Source: Shewanella eurypsychrophilus (lineage in GTDB: Bacteria > Pseudomonadota > Gammaproteobacteria > Enterobacterales > Shewanellaceae). Taken from it: DNA of 64,000 nucleotides. The stretch is from positions 248,001-312,000 of the forward strand of contig NZ_CP045503.2 in NCBI RefSeq assembly GCF_007004545.3. Reading direction: 5' to 3'. Position 1 is the stretch's first letter. Every line of letters starts with the position of its first letter. The notes under the pieces were generated by a model. The model was not told where the DNA came from and ran no database searches. It was given only the letters and a program-made list of their open reading frames with translations. Positions 45,231-54,076 of the stretch are shown here, piece after piece. Both the position numbers and the translations under genes were made by a program.

Positions 45231-46055
45231 ATGGATTCAGCTGCATTACTTAGTCATATTGATGAATTACCACGTTTACCTAAAGCCGTTAGTGAACTAT
45301 TAGATCTCGTAAACAAGGACGATGCTTCAGTGGCTGAGATCACCGAAAAGATCTCTCACGACCCCCTGGTTAGTGCCAGAATTTTACGCTTAGTAAATTC
45401 TGCCCATTACGGTCGAAGTCGAGAAGTCGGCTCTATCGATGAGGCAGTCGTTCGCCTGGGAATGCAAACGTTAAGAACCTTAGTCATAGCCTCAGCGGTC
45501 ATTGGCGCAGTTCCTACCATTGCAGGGATTGAACTCGGTGAGTTTTGGGGGCAAACTTTTGAGGTGTCCTTGTATGGTCAAGAGCTTGCTAAGCGCTGTG
45601 GCGCGGCTCCAGATACCGCTTTCACTTGTGGGATCTTGCATGATATTGGTGATCTGCTCATTGCAACGATTGAACCTGATAAGTCTGTAAAAATTCGTGA
45701 AGCGGTAGAAAGTGGCGAAAATAAATGTCAGGTAGAACAAGATATTCTAGGCTATGAATCAGCTGAAGTTGCAGCGCTGCTTGCGAAGAACTGGAAATTT
45801 TCATCTGAATTGGTCCAAGGGATTAAATATCAAAACCACCCTGAGCAAGCCGCTCCCTATTCAAAACAGGCTGCACTTTTAGCCCTATCCCATCAGATTA
45901 TCAATGACTGGGAACTGATTGATAAAAATGAGAAGACTAGTTGGCTCTCACAGCAGGCGACTTCTCTTGGTTTGAAGATGGAAGTCGGTGGTTTACAAGA
46001 TAAATTAGCCGGGCTTAGAGGCAAGGGTTTTGATATTGCTAAGCAGCTTACGTAA
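45231..46055 (+). CDS. HDOD-domain signalling protein
   Basis: A 274-residue protein made of one HDOD domain (LPRLPKAVSELLDLVNKDDASVAEITEKISHDPLVSARILRLVNSAHYG; SIDEAVVRLGMQTLRTLVIASAV; CGILHDIGDLLI). HDOD domains resemble HD phosphohydrolases but usually lack the full catalytic set and act in signalling, often with c-di-GMP or chemotaxis proteins. No other domain is present. The ATG follows GGAGAG. Confidence 0.9.
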   Translation: MDSAALLSHIDELPRLPKAVSELLDLVNKDDASVAEITEKISHDPLVSARILRLVNSAHYGRSREVGSIDEAVVRLGMQTLRTLVIASAVIGAVPTIAGIELGEFWGQTFEVSLYGQELAKRCGAAPDTAFTCGILHDIGDLLIATIEPDKSVKIREAVESGENKCQVEQDILGYESAEVAALLAKNWKFSSELVQGIKYQNHPEQAAPYSKQAALLALSHQIINDWELIDKNEKTSWLSQQATSLGLKMEVGGLQDKLAGLRGKGFDIAKQLT

Positions 46056-46081
46056 ATGCTCTAATGGAATGGGTATCATTG

Positions 46082-46117
46082 GCCAAACTAAATTTACGTA
46101 AGGTTAAGTTTGGCTTT
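46082..46117. terminator. Hairpin between convergent HDOD and TerB genes
   Basis: GCCAAACT (46082-46089) pairs with AGTTTGGC (46107-46114). The stem overlaps the TerB stop codon and could terminate the HDOD transcript. Confidence 0.45.
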
Positions 46118-46556
46118 CAATGGCTATATTTCGCATCTGAATAAGCTCGCTGTGCTTGAGATAGAGTAACTCTGAAGTTCTGCGAATGATCTGATCTTCA
46201 TACTGACATAGTTGACCATCGGCATAGGCCAGTTTCCACATAGCAAGGATCAACTTCTGCTTTTGCTCCACGTCAAACTGATCATTGATCTCTTTGGTGA
46301 ATTCATACAAAGATATGGCATCGCCCTGGATTTTTTTGGCTTCAGCAATTAACTCTTCTGCTTCTACTTGAGTTAGAGACAGAGTTTTTGTGAGCAATTG
46401 TGGCAGTAACTTTGCCTCATCATCACTTAAAGTTTCATCGGCAAATACGACTTCAAGCAGTAAACTGATAGCGGCTAAATTTAATTGACGGCTTTTCTCT
46501 TCTGGCGAGACAGCTTCTGAGTGAGAAGTAAGGAATTGTTTTAATTTCGCTAGCAT
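46104..46556 (-). CDS. TerB-family protein
   Basis: A 150-residue helical protein with two TerB signature Asp-rich segments (EVVFADETLSDDE and KLAYADGQLCQYEDQIIRR), each a (V/Y)A-D pattern that in TerB proteins can bind metal. The family includes tellurite-resistance TerB and many stress proteins; no other ter gene is nearby, so it is probably a stand-alone general stress member. Confidence 0.85.
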   Translation of the reverse strand: MLAKLKQFLTSHSEAVSPEEKSRQLNLAAISLLLEVVFADETLSDDEAKLLPQLLTKTLSLTQVEAEELIAEAKKIQGDAISLYEFTKEINDQFDVEQKQKLILAMWKLAYADGQLCQYEDQIIRRTSELLYLKHSELIQMRNIAIESQT

Positions 46557-46698
46557 GCATTTTCCTTCTAAGTCGATATGTTGGCTTTAAACTCATAGAA
46601 ACTTAGAGTTAAAGTGATGCGAAGAGTTCATTTCTTATTTTATAGAAAAATGAACCCTTGATAGCATATACAAACTAATGTTTGTGAAGCTTGGCTAT

Positions 46699-47217
46699 TT
46701 ATAGAATAGCCCCGAGCCCTTTCATTAGCATATCGGTCGTTCCGTCACCGGCGTTGGCATCTAGATAGCCTTTGACTATGTCTATCATAGGTGCGGCTAA
46801 CTCCTTTGAAATACCAAGCTTTTCAAATGCATCATAGACCTGTGCACCACCTTGAAGTGAACTGCCAAAGTCGCCTGCTTTAGCCAACAGTCCTGACATG
46901 CCTGATTCATTATCTAACTCAGGTGCGGCAGACAGTAACGCATCGACTCCAGGGATCGCGCTAGCAATCGAGCCAAATTCATTACTATTCAGGCTTGACT
47001 GAGCCAGTGACAGTAAACTTCCTAAGCCCCCTTCAGCTTGTGACTGGTTGAGCCCAAGCTGAGTCATGACACTGGATACTAGATCGTTATTCTGAGTTTG
47101 TGCAGCCTGAGGCTTTACTTCTTCTTTCGAGGTCAGATCATCAAACCAGCCAGCGGTTACTGGGATACTGAGCGTTGCGCTGACGAGGAATAGACCGAAC
47201 ACAGCAGATAATTTCAT
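46699..47217 (-). CDS. DUF2780 family exported protein
   Basis: A 172-residue protein with a signal peptide (AVFGLFLVSATLSIPVTAG). The DUF2780 pattern follows: LVSSVMTQLGLNQSQAEGGLGSLLSLAQSSL, GMSGLLAKAGDFGS and FEKLGISKELAAPMIDIVKGYL. The family occurs in Vibrio and Shewanella with no known function. It is Ala/Leu/Ser-rich and helical. The start has AAGGAA. Confidence 0.8.
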   Translation of the reverse strand: MKLSAVFGLFLVSATLSIPVTAGWFDDLTSKEEVKPQAAQTQNNDLVSSVMTQLGLNQSQAEGGLGSLLSLAQSSLNSNEFGSIASAIPGVDALLSAAPELDNESGMSGLLAKAGDFGSSLQGGAQVYDAFEKLGISKELAAPMIDIVKGYLDANAGDGTTDMLMKGLGAIL

Positions 47218-47399
47218 TTTTTTCCTTCCAATGGTAAATAAGTCTGACTATTGCCACTATTCTAGCTTTTTTAACAAAACTATTGCATCTATTTTACCTA
47301 GCTGCTGAGTTAATCACGGAATCTTCGGTGCAAAAAAGGTCAAATTTCTGTATCCTGTTTGCCTAATTTTGCTTTTTTAATTATCTATTGGAACCACGC

Positions 47400-48125
47400 A
47401 TGTCATTGTCTGCGATATTAACGGAAGCCTTTAACTTCTTTCGTAATCACATTAGTCAGTTAGCTGCTTTAACTGTGCCAATTCTTTTTATTCAGGTTGG
47501 TATTCAATTATGGCTCGGTATGGAAATTGGCAATGCCGATTTAGAGAACCCTCAATTTGGCGGTTCACATATGGCCGCTATGATGGCCTTACTGCTGGTA
47601 TTCTCTTTGCTGATAGCCTCTTTGACCATCTTCTTGGAGATCCGCTCACAAGGGCATGAAGCAAGTACCTTACTTATTTTGAAAACCAGTTTGAACTTTG
47701 TTCCAGGCTTGTTGCTTGCAGGGGTGTTCTCTGGTCTAGCCATTCTTGCCCCTGTGATGATATTTGCAGCCTTTGGTCCTTTATGGCTGATAGGGTTAAC
47801 CATGAGTATCTATATATTTGCCAGACTGGCCTATGTGAACTTTATGATAGTGGTTGAACGCTTGAGTCCCTTTGAGGCAATTAAGGGTAGTTTTAAGTTT
47901 AGTGGCCCAATCGCTTTTAAGACCTTGATGGTATTGATGCTCTATATCCCATTATCTTTGGTTGGTGGCTCAATTTCTGGGTTGGTACAATCTTTAGGAT
48001 TCCCAGTTCAGCTTATTGTTGAAGTCTTTGTGGCCTTTATGGGCTTGTTCGTTAATGTCGCACTGTTCCGTTTGTATATGGTGTCACGTCCAAAGCCAGC
48101 AGAAACAGTAGATGAAGAAGTTTAA
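47400..48125 (+). CDS. YciC-like (UPF0259) inner-membrane protein
   Basis: A 241-residue protein with five to six membrane segments. It begins SLSAILTEAFNFFRNHISQL and ends LFRLYMV, both like E. coli YciC (YNFFRNQF start and IYLFRLYML end). Function unknown. ATG 47400 follows TTGGAA; an in-frame TTG at 47388 is less likely. A perfect hairpin separates it from the next gene. Confidence 0.7.
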   Translation: MSLSAILTEAFNFFRNHISQLAALTVPILFIQVGIQLWLGMEIGNADLENPQFGGSHMAAMMALLLVFSLLIASLTIFLEIRSQGHEASTLLILKTSLNFVPGLLLAGVFSGLAILAPVMIFAAFGPLWLIGLTMSIYIFARLAYVNFMIVVERLSPFEAIKGSFKFSGPIAFKTLMVLMLYIPLSLVGGSISGLVQSLGFPVQLIVEVFVAFMGLFVNVALFRLYMVSRPKPAETVDEEV

Positions 48126-48137
48126 GGTGTAACAATT

Positions 48138-48182
48138 TTAGGGCTTAAAATCATTGCATTAAATATGTAACTTAAGCCCTAA
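48138..48182 (+). other. Perfect intercistronic hairpin upstream of the DUF4145-Sel1 gene
   Basis: TTAGGGCTTAA (48138-48148) pairs perfectly with TTAAGCCCTAA (48172-48182). The 3' arm ends about 7 nt before the GGAGCAGAG ribosome site, so it could affect translation or mark a 3' end. Confidence 0.55.
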
Positions 48183-48199
48183 GAATATGGAGCAGAGCT

Positions 48200-49618
48200 G
48201 TGCTTACTGATGTGGAATTTGTTAGCCAATTTTCTACCGAATTGGGCCGAGATTATGGTGTCGCTAAAAGTTATGTAAGAGATGTGCCAACCCAGGCATT
48301 ACTTTTATTGCGTAGCTTTACCCATAAATTAACGGATCTATTAGCTGAGTCCCAAGGCGTTGAATTCGACAGCCCAAATTTATATGACCGAATAGAAACC
48401 CTCAATAGTAAGCGTGTTATCGATGTACGTATTACTAGAGCCTTGCATCGTTTGCGTGGTGATGGCAATCGTGGTGCTCACCCTGAAAAATATCACTTAA
48501 CCTCAGAACAATTACTGCAACTTAGCGAAAAGTCGATAAAGAATTTACTGAAACTTATCGAGTCACTCTTTAAGCAAGTCACAAGAAAATCACTCCCTAA
48601 GTATAAATTTGAAGCCTTTGATTCATTTGCAGGCCGAGATCTATGTTATCGAGCGATAATGGATGATGATGCCGAGGCTCAGTATTTGGTTGGTATGTCT
48701 CTAAAGACGCGCGCCTTGATGCAACAAGAGCAAGAGCAGGCTTTAGAAGCGACCTCAGCTGACACTAACTCCCAAGAGTCTGCTGCAACTGAAACGTTAG
48801 TTAAGGCGCAATATTGGTTCGAACAAGCTGCAGAGCGGGATATGAACGCCATGCATGAGCACGGTGTTGCCTTGATCCATGGCTATAATGGTGAACCAGA
48901 CCTTGTTAGCGGCGAACATGCGGTCGCTAAGGCTGCCGAGGCTGGTGTTGCTAATGCTATGGCCCTGTTAGGCTATTTTTATCAAGTAGGCAGTGAGACA
49001 GTTGCTGTGGATTTGAGTAAAGCCGAGTTTTACCTGCAAAAAGCCGCCGATCTGGAACAGTCCGAAGCAATGGCAAATCTAGGGGTCCTTTTTTACCAGC
49101 AGGGTAATTTACTCCAAGCCAATGACTTCATTTCTCAAGCTGCTAAGGCCGGTTTTCCTCATGCTCAGTATCATCTAGCGCTTATGTTGGCTAATGGTGA
49201 AGGTGCCGACATAGATTTACCAGTCAGTGGACGCTGGATGAAAGAGGCTGCGGAGCAGGGGCAGTTAGATGCTATGTTTTCTCGTGCTCAGGCGATGCTA
49301 AATGATGACAGCGCTACTAAGGAAGATTTACAGCAGGCTGAGTCATACCTTAGGGAAGTGATCAAATACGGCCATAGTGTACCTGCCATGATTGAGTTGA
49401 GTATTGCATTGGCAGATGGCATGTTAGGTAAAATTGATGTGGTAGGTTCAGCAGCCTTACTTAAACTTGCCAAAGAGCGCGCAAATACTGAAGAGCTGGC
49501 TGTCATCAATCCTTTGTGGGACTCCCTGTTACAACAGATTGAAAATGTGCTTTCAATGTCGACTCAGGCCGATGAGTTAGCTGCACTAGAAAAGGCACAA
49601 GAGCTTCTGTCTGGTTAA
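48200..49618 (+). CDS. DUF4145 domain fused to Sel1-like repeats
   Basis: A 472-residue cytoplasmic protein. The N-terminal part (about 10-130) shows the DUF4145 pattern (SYVRDVPTQALLLLRSFTHKLTDLLAE...LHRLRGDGNRGAHP), a domain also found in type I restriction R subunits and stand-alone proteins. Residues about 150-440 are Sel1/TPR-like repeats (AQYLVGMSL, AMALLGYFYQVGSE, AMANLGVLFYQQGN, AQYHLALMLANGEG, AMFSRAQAML). No restriction gene is nearby. The start is GTG with GGAGCAGAG. It is probably a scaffold; the partner is unknown. Confidence 0.75.
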   Translation: MLTDVEFVSQFSTELGRDYGVAKSYVRDVPTQALLLLRSFTHKLTDLLAESQGVEFDSPNLYDRIETLNSKRVIDVRITRALHRLRGDGNRGAHPEKYHLTSEQLLQLSEKSIKNLLKLIESLFKQVTRKSLPKYKFEAFDSFAGRDLCYRAIMDDDAEAQYLVGMSLKTRALMQQEQEQALEATSADTNSQESAATETLVKAQYWFEQAAERDMNAMHEHGVALIHGYNGEPDLVSGEHAVAKAAEAGVANAMALLGYFYQVGSETVAVDLSKAEFYLQKAADLEQSEAMANLGVLFYQQGNLLQANDFISQAAKAGFPHAQYHLALMLANGEGADIDLPVSGRWMKEAAEQGQLDAMFSRAQAMLNDDSATKEDLQQAESYLREVIKYGHSVPAMIELSIALADGMLGKIDVVGSAALLKLAKERANTEELAVINPLWDSLLQQIENVLSMSTQADELAALEKAQELLSG

Positions 49619-49738
49619 GCCATAAATCCCCTTGTTATTTAACTTTTAAATTCGATAGAGGGATCTTTGAATAAATGACGGTTGCATACAATATGCAATA
49701 TGTTACATTTGTGTTATTCGAGTTAATAGGAGAGTTCA

Positions 49739-51016
49739 TTGCTGACACATGCAGATGAAGTAATAGCTAGGCAAGATGTTGGTTTTGACTGCCTTCACGC
49801 TAATCAGGCACTTAATGAGATAGCTGAGGCTTACGTTAAGTTGGTTCTAGCTGTTGGATCACATGATCCTTTCTATGTTGATGCCTATTATGGACCTGAG
49901 ATTTGGCGAAGCGAGTGCGAGCTTTTTTCGTTAGTGTCCTTACAAAAAACAGCAGAGTTTCAGCTGAAAAAGCTGATGTTACTCAAGTTAACTGCCGCCG
50001 ATCCTAAACTGATTTCTCGTCAGGTGTTTTTGCAAAAACAGTTAGCATCTGTGGTGTATTACCTCAAACACCTCCAAGGTAATAAGGGGAGCTTTGATGT
50101 TGAGTCTGAAGGTTTATATGATACTCAATCACAGAAGTTTGGCCTGGAGTCATTTGAGTCGGTTCATAATGAAATAGACAAGCTTATTCCCGGTAAAGGC
50201 TCATTGGCTGAACGTTTCGAACATTTTCGGGCCAGCTTTGTAGTCCCTCAGAGTAAGATCCCCGCGGTATTTGAAGCTGCAGTGGATAAAGCAAGAGCGC
50301 TTACTGGGGCGCATATTGAACTGCCTGATGATGAAAGTTTCAGTATTGAGTTCGTCAACGATAAAATCTGGACGGCGTACAACTGGTACCAAGGTAATTA
50401 TTCTAGCCTTATACAGCTGAATCAAGATCAGCCACTGTATATAGAGCGCTGCATGGAGTTGGCCAGTCACGAAGGATATCCGGGTCACCATGTATTTAAT
50501 CTGCTACAGGAACGGGATTTAGTCCGGTGTGAGCAGTGGATAGAGTATGCGGTTTATCCACTTTATAGTCCGATTTCGTTTCTTTCAGAAGGAAGCGCTA
50601 ACTACGGTCTTAGTCTGATCATGTCCGCCCAAGAAGTGATAGATTTTGAACGAGACCATCTAATGCCATTAGCTGGTATAGAGGGGGATATTGAAAAGTA
50701 TCACCAAGTGTTAGCTTGCTATAAGAAGCTAGTGTATCTAGATAATTTAGTTTGTGAGCAGTTAACGGATGGGAAGATATCTGAAGAAGATGCTCAAGGT
50801 CTACTGATTAAATATGGACTCTATACATCATCGAGAGCTCAGCAGAGAGTTAAGTTTTATCTTTCAAACCGAGCTTATGTGATTAATTATAATCATGGTG
50901 AAGATAGTGTAGCGCGTTGGGTGGAAAAGGATGGAGAGACCACAAAATCTGAACAGTGGAAGCGCTTCGAAGCCCTGTTAAAAAGACCGTTAAGCGCCTC
51001 ACAATTCAAATTATAA
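49739..51016 (+). CDS. DUF885-like putative zinc metalloprotein
   Basis: A 425-residue protein with ELASHEGYPGHHVFNLLQERDL (about residues 240-262), close to the HExxPGHH zinc site of DUF885 peptidases, and a downstream FLSEGSANYGLSL that could provide the third ligand. No signal peptide is present, so it is probably cytoplasmic. It is shorter than typical DUF885 proteins (550-600 residues). TTG 49739 with AGGAGAG upstream is the start; no ATG or GTG is close by. Activity is not established. Confidence 0.65.
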   Translation: MLTHADEVIARQDVGFDCLHANQALNEIAEAYVKLVLAVGSHDPFYVDAYYGPEIWRSECELFSLVSLQKTAEFQLKKLMLLKLTAADPKLISRQVFLQKQLASVVYYLKHLQGNKGSFDVESEGLYDTQSQKFGLESFESVHNEIDKLIPGKGSLAERFEHFRASFVVPQSKIPAVFEAAVDKARALTGAHIELPDDESFSIEFVNDKIWTAYNWYQGNYSSLIQLNQDQPLYIERCMELASHEGYPGHHVFNLLQERDLVRCEQWIEYAVYPLYSPISFLSEGSANYGLSLIMSAQEVIDFERDHLMPLAGIEGDIEKYHQVLACYKKLVYLDNLVCEQLTDGKISEEDAQGLLIKYGLYTSSRAQQRVKFYLSNRAYVINYNHGEDSVARWVEKDGETTKSEQWKRFEALLKRPLSASQFKL

Positions 51017-51039
51017 CTTCGTGTCAGTCTAGCTAATGG

Positions 51040-51399
51040 TTAGCTGGGGTCGTGCTCGAACGTACGGCCTTGATGGGGTTTAGATTGAGGGCGTTTAGCA
51101 GCAAAAGGGTGCTCGTTGAAGATACGACCGTCTTGAGCTTCTGTGAACTCAGCTTGCTGTCCTTGGGTGTCGAAAGCGCTATGCTCTTGCTGCTGGCGAA
51201 AGCGAGCTAACTGTTTTTTCAAGAATATTCTGCCAAAAAGGCTCAATAACAGAAAGCTGAACGCGCCAATAAGTAACACGAAAGGCAAGGCGATAAGTGT
51301 TAACGTGATAACGGCCAGACCGACTGCAAATGCCATCCAACCTTTGGCGCCGGAGAATCTAGCCTGAAAAGGTGATTGCTGAAATTGACTGTAGATCAT
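51040..51399 (-). CDS. Small membrane protein with a repeated GR-FxxxP tail
   Basis: A 119-residue protein. Two adjacent membrane segments (about 20-55) are followed by a basic coiled segment (KKQLARFRQQQEH) and a C-terminal tail with DGRIFNEHPF and QGRTFEHDPS, an apparent internal duplication. I do not recognise a named family. The start has TTGGAG. It is convergent with the DUF885-like gene. Confidence 0.55.
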   Translation of the reverse strand: MIYSQFQQSPFQARFSGAKGWMAFAVGLAVITLTLIALPFVLLIGAFSFLLLSLFGRIFLKKQLARFRQQQEHSAFDTQGQQAEFTEAQDGRIFNEHPFAAKRPQSKPHQGRTFEHDPS

Positions 51400-51587
51400 A
51401 ATAACTCCAAAAATTTATCTGTGTTCAGTCTGCTTTTTTATTGACCAGATATCACGTTAAATTGCGTTAATCTGGCTTCGAAAGTGTAACAGATTGTCTG
51501 CAAACAGAAGGAGATCTATAGGTTTCCCCCTTCGTTAGTGCGCTAATGATAAGTCATCATCGATTAATCTAAGCTGAATGAGAGTGA

Positions 51588-52550
51588 TTAATTATCATCA
51601 AAAGCGTCGGCGACGCTCTTACATATGGTTTCTCTTATCCATTTATGTCCAGGTTCCTCATTATTTCGGCTATTCCACAATAGGACATAGGCTAGAGGTA
51701 TAAAGTCAAAAGGCAGTGGCAGCTCAGTCAAGGGATATAGCTTTTGGGCGTGACGAGCAAAACTGGAGGGTAAGGTAAATATCAGATCGCTATGGGCACA
51801 TACACTGGCGGCGCCATAAAAGTCAGGGACTGTGGTACTGAGTTTACGTCTGTGACCTAAGTTGGCTAAGTGATAATCCAGTGCCCACCAATCATTGCCT
51901 TCACAACGAACTTGCACATGAGACATCTCAAGATAAACCTCCAGATCCCAATGACCTGAGCCCACAGCGGCAATGATGGGGTGTCCTTGCCTGACTAAAC
52001 AGATCTGTTTATCGGTAAACAGCGTTTTATGAGCGATACCGTCTGGCAATCTATCGATTTTAAAGTCAGATTGTGGGTGCAGATCTCTGCCTGCGATGCC
52101 AAAATCTATCTGTCCTTTTTGTAATGATTGCATCGATTGCTCCATCCAAACGTAAGTGTCTAATTTCAGGTTTGGGGCTGTATTAAGCAGGGGACCGATG
52201 AAATATGGCAGTAAAGTTTCATAGGCGCTCTCGACCATAGCAAAGGAGAATTGTCGATTACTGCTGGCTGGAGTGAACCTTGGCGGCTGAGTGAGCTGAT
52301 ATAGGCCCTGCAACATGGCTGGTAGATGTTGGCCGAGTTGGGCTGCATGAGCTGTAGGTCTGAGCCCGTGAGCAGTACGGTGAAATAGAGGATCGTCCAA
52401 GGTATCACGTAAACGATTGAGGCTTTTACTTAAGGCGGATTGACTCACGTGAAGTCGACTCGCAGCACGAGTGACACTTTGCTCTTCTAGAAGTACTTGT
52501 AGTATCACCAGTAAGTTAAGGTCGATTCGAGCCAGATTATCTAAATTCAT
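51588..52550 (-). CDS. LysR-family transcriptional regulator
   Basis: A 320-residue regulator. The N-terminal HTH (IDLNLLVILQVLLEEQSVTRAASRLHVSQSALSKSLNRLRDTLDDPLFHRTAHGLRPTAHA) is typical, and the effector domain follows (about 90-300). It is divergent from the Bcr/CflA transporter across 107 bp, so it probably controls that gene. The inducer is unknown. Confidence 0.92.
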   Translation of the reverse strand: MNLDNLARIDLNLLVILQVLLEEQSVTRAASRLHVSQSALSKSLNRLRDTLDDPLFHRTAHGLRPTAHAAQLGQHLPAMLQGLYQLTQPPRFTPASSNRQFSFAMVESAYETLLPYFIGPLLNTAPNLKLDTYVWMEQSMQSLQKGQIDFGIAGRDLHPQSDFKIDRLPDGIAHKTLFTDKQICLVRQGHPIIAAVGSGHWDLEVYLEMSHVQVRCEGNDWWALDYHLANLGHRRKLSTTVPDFYGAASVCAHSDLIFTLPSSFARHAQKLYPLTELPLPFDFIPLAYVLLWNSRNNEEPGHKWIRETICKSVADAFDDN

Positions 52551-52657
52551 CAGTTATTCCTTAAAGGAAATTCAGTTCTGAAATAATACCATTTCTGTTC
52601 ATATCATGATTGAGCTAAAATTATTACATAGAATATTGCTTCATCCAGAGAATAATC

Positions 52658-53860
52658 ATGCGCCGAAATCTGTTACCCATCTTGATGTCTTTAGTGGTAT
52701 TAAGCCCACTTGCCATCGATATCTATCTACCCTCTATGCCAACCATGGCTGCTGAGTTTTCTGTCTCAATGAGCGAGGTTCAGTCAACATTAGTTTTGTT
52801 CCTTTTTGCTATGGGTGTTGGCCAGATCTTGATAGGCCCACTAGCGGATCGTTATGGTCGACGCCCGATTGCTCTTGGTGGGATTTTGCTATATATCGCC
52901 AGTAGTATATTCGCCGCCACAGCCATGGAGTTTCATTGGCTACAGCTTGCGAGAGTGCTTCAAGGTTTAGCGGCTTGTTCGACATCCATCGTTGTCTTTA
53001 GCGCCGTTAGAGATTGCTTTACCCCTAAAGAGGGCGCACGCTATTACAGTTACCTCAATGGTGTGATCTGCGTGATCCCGGCACTTGCTCCGACATTGGG
53101 TGGCTTGCTTGCCATGCAGTTTGGCTGGCGTTCAACCTTTGTGTTTATGACGCTCTATGCCATAGCCATGATGTTATTGGTAGGCTATCGTCTGCCAGAG
53201 ACTCGCCCTAGTCACACTGTGACCACAGGACCTTTATATCGATGGTCTCGCTTTAAGCCTGTGTTGAGTGAGCCTCACTTCATGTTTTATGCTTTGTGTT
53301 GCATGGCAGGTATGGCGGCGATTTTAAGCTATGTTTCCTATGCACCAGTTTGGTTGATTGATAAATTAGGCGTGTCAGAGCTGACTTTCAGTGGCTTGTT
53401 TGGTCTCAATGCTGCCGTCAATATTGCTGCCTGCTTCCTTGCTCCTATGGTGATCAATAAGCTTGGTAATCGCCCTACCGTTATATTAGCGCTCAGTACC
53501 ATGGTGCTGTCAGCATTATTGCAGGTGTTTGTTCAAGCTGTGGGGCCACAAACTGGTCTACCAGCGGCCTTTAGCTTTATGCTACCTATGATGCTGCTTT
53601 GTGTCGGTTTTGCATTACTACTAGGTCCAGCAACCAGTATGGCGCTAGCCGCATTCGGTGAGCGCGCCGGAACTGCAACGGCTATGCTTGGTTTTATTCA
53701 GATGAGTGGTGCTTCATTGTTAGCTGGGCTCGTGCAGCAAACGAGTCTAACTGCACCCTATGCAGTGGCGCTTGTGATGGGATGTTTGGCAGTTTCGCTA
53801 CTGACTATGATGGCCATGTCACGTTTCGATCATTGGCATCAAGAGCAGTATGCGCATTAA
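52658..53860 (+). CDS. Bcr/CflA-family MFS drug or metabolite exporter
   Basis: A 400-residue, 12-helix transporter. SPLAIDIYLPSMPTMAAEF near the start, GPLADRYGRRPIALGG (MFS motif A), RVLQGLAACSTSIV and APTLGGLLAMQFGWRSTFVF (motif C region) match the Bcr/CflA drug:H+ antiporter group. Substrate unknown. It is followed by a heptamer array and terminator. Confidence 0.9.
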   Translation: MRRNLLPILMSLVVLSPLAIDIYLPSMPTMAAEFSVSMSEVQSTLVLFLFAMGVGQILIGPLADRYGRRPIALGGILLYIASSIFAATAMEFHWLQLARVLQGLAACSTSIVVFSAVRDCFTPKEGARYYSYLNGVICVIPALAPTLGGLLAMQFGWRSTFVFMTLYAIAMMLLVGYRLPETRPSHTVTTGPLYRWSRFKPVLSEPHFMFYALCCMAGMAAILSYVSYAPVWLIDKLGVSELTFSGLFGLNAAVNIAACFLAPMVINKLGNRPTVILALSTMVLSALLQVFVQAVGPQTGLPAAFSFMLPMMLLCVGFALLLGPATSMALAAFGERAGTATAMLGFIQMSGASLLAGLVQQTSLTAPYAVALVMGCLAVSLLTMMAMSRFDHWHQEQYAH

Positions 53861-53864
53861 TAGA

Positions 53865-53899
53865 AGTTCCTAGGTTTTAGTATCTAGAGCCTAGGATCT
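53865..53899. repeat. Heptamer array C (AGnnnCT units)
   Basis: Five contiguous 7-bp units: AGTTCCT, AGGTTTT, AGTATCT, AGAGCCT and AGGATCT. It starts four bases after the MFS stop codon. Confidence 0.8.
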
Positions 53900-53924
53900 G
53901 ACCTATTTTTAAGCAACACCCTTT

Positions 53925-53960
53925 GCCCGCTAACTGCTAACCACAGAGGCGGGCTTTTTT
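53925..53960 (+). terminator. Terminator after the MFS gene
   Basis: GCCCGC (53925-53930) pairs with GCGGGC (53949-53954), followed by six T. The loop of 18 nt is long. Confidence 0.65.
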
Positions 53961-54001
53961 ATACAAGGCCCTGCTTACCTCGAAAGAGTTGCTCCATTCA
54001 T

Positions 54002-54070
54002 TTATTGGCATTCCCACCTTCCATGGCAGTCAGAACATTGATGCCACAACCCAGGGCTGGACTGAATTAA
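54002..54070 (-). other. Short frame with a CXXCH haem motif after the porin-like gene
   Basis: On the minus strand, in frame with the porin-like gene and just past its stop codons, 22 sense codons include WHQCSDCHGRWECQ and then a stop. It might be the remnant of a c-type cytochrome, or coincidence. There is no start codon for it. Confidence 0.25.
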
Positions 54071-54076
54071 TTAGCG

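Noticed and set aside
46104..46556. Tellurite resistance operon
   Set aside because: Only a stand-alone TerB-like gene is present, with no terC, terD or terZ nearby.
48200..49618. Type I restriction system from the DUF4145 signal
   Set aside because: No hsdM, hsdS or helicase is present near this gene.
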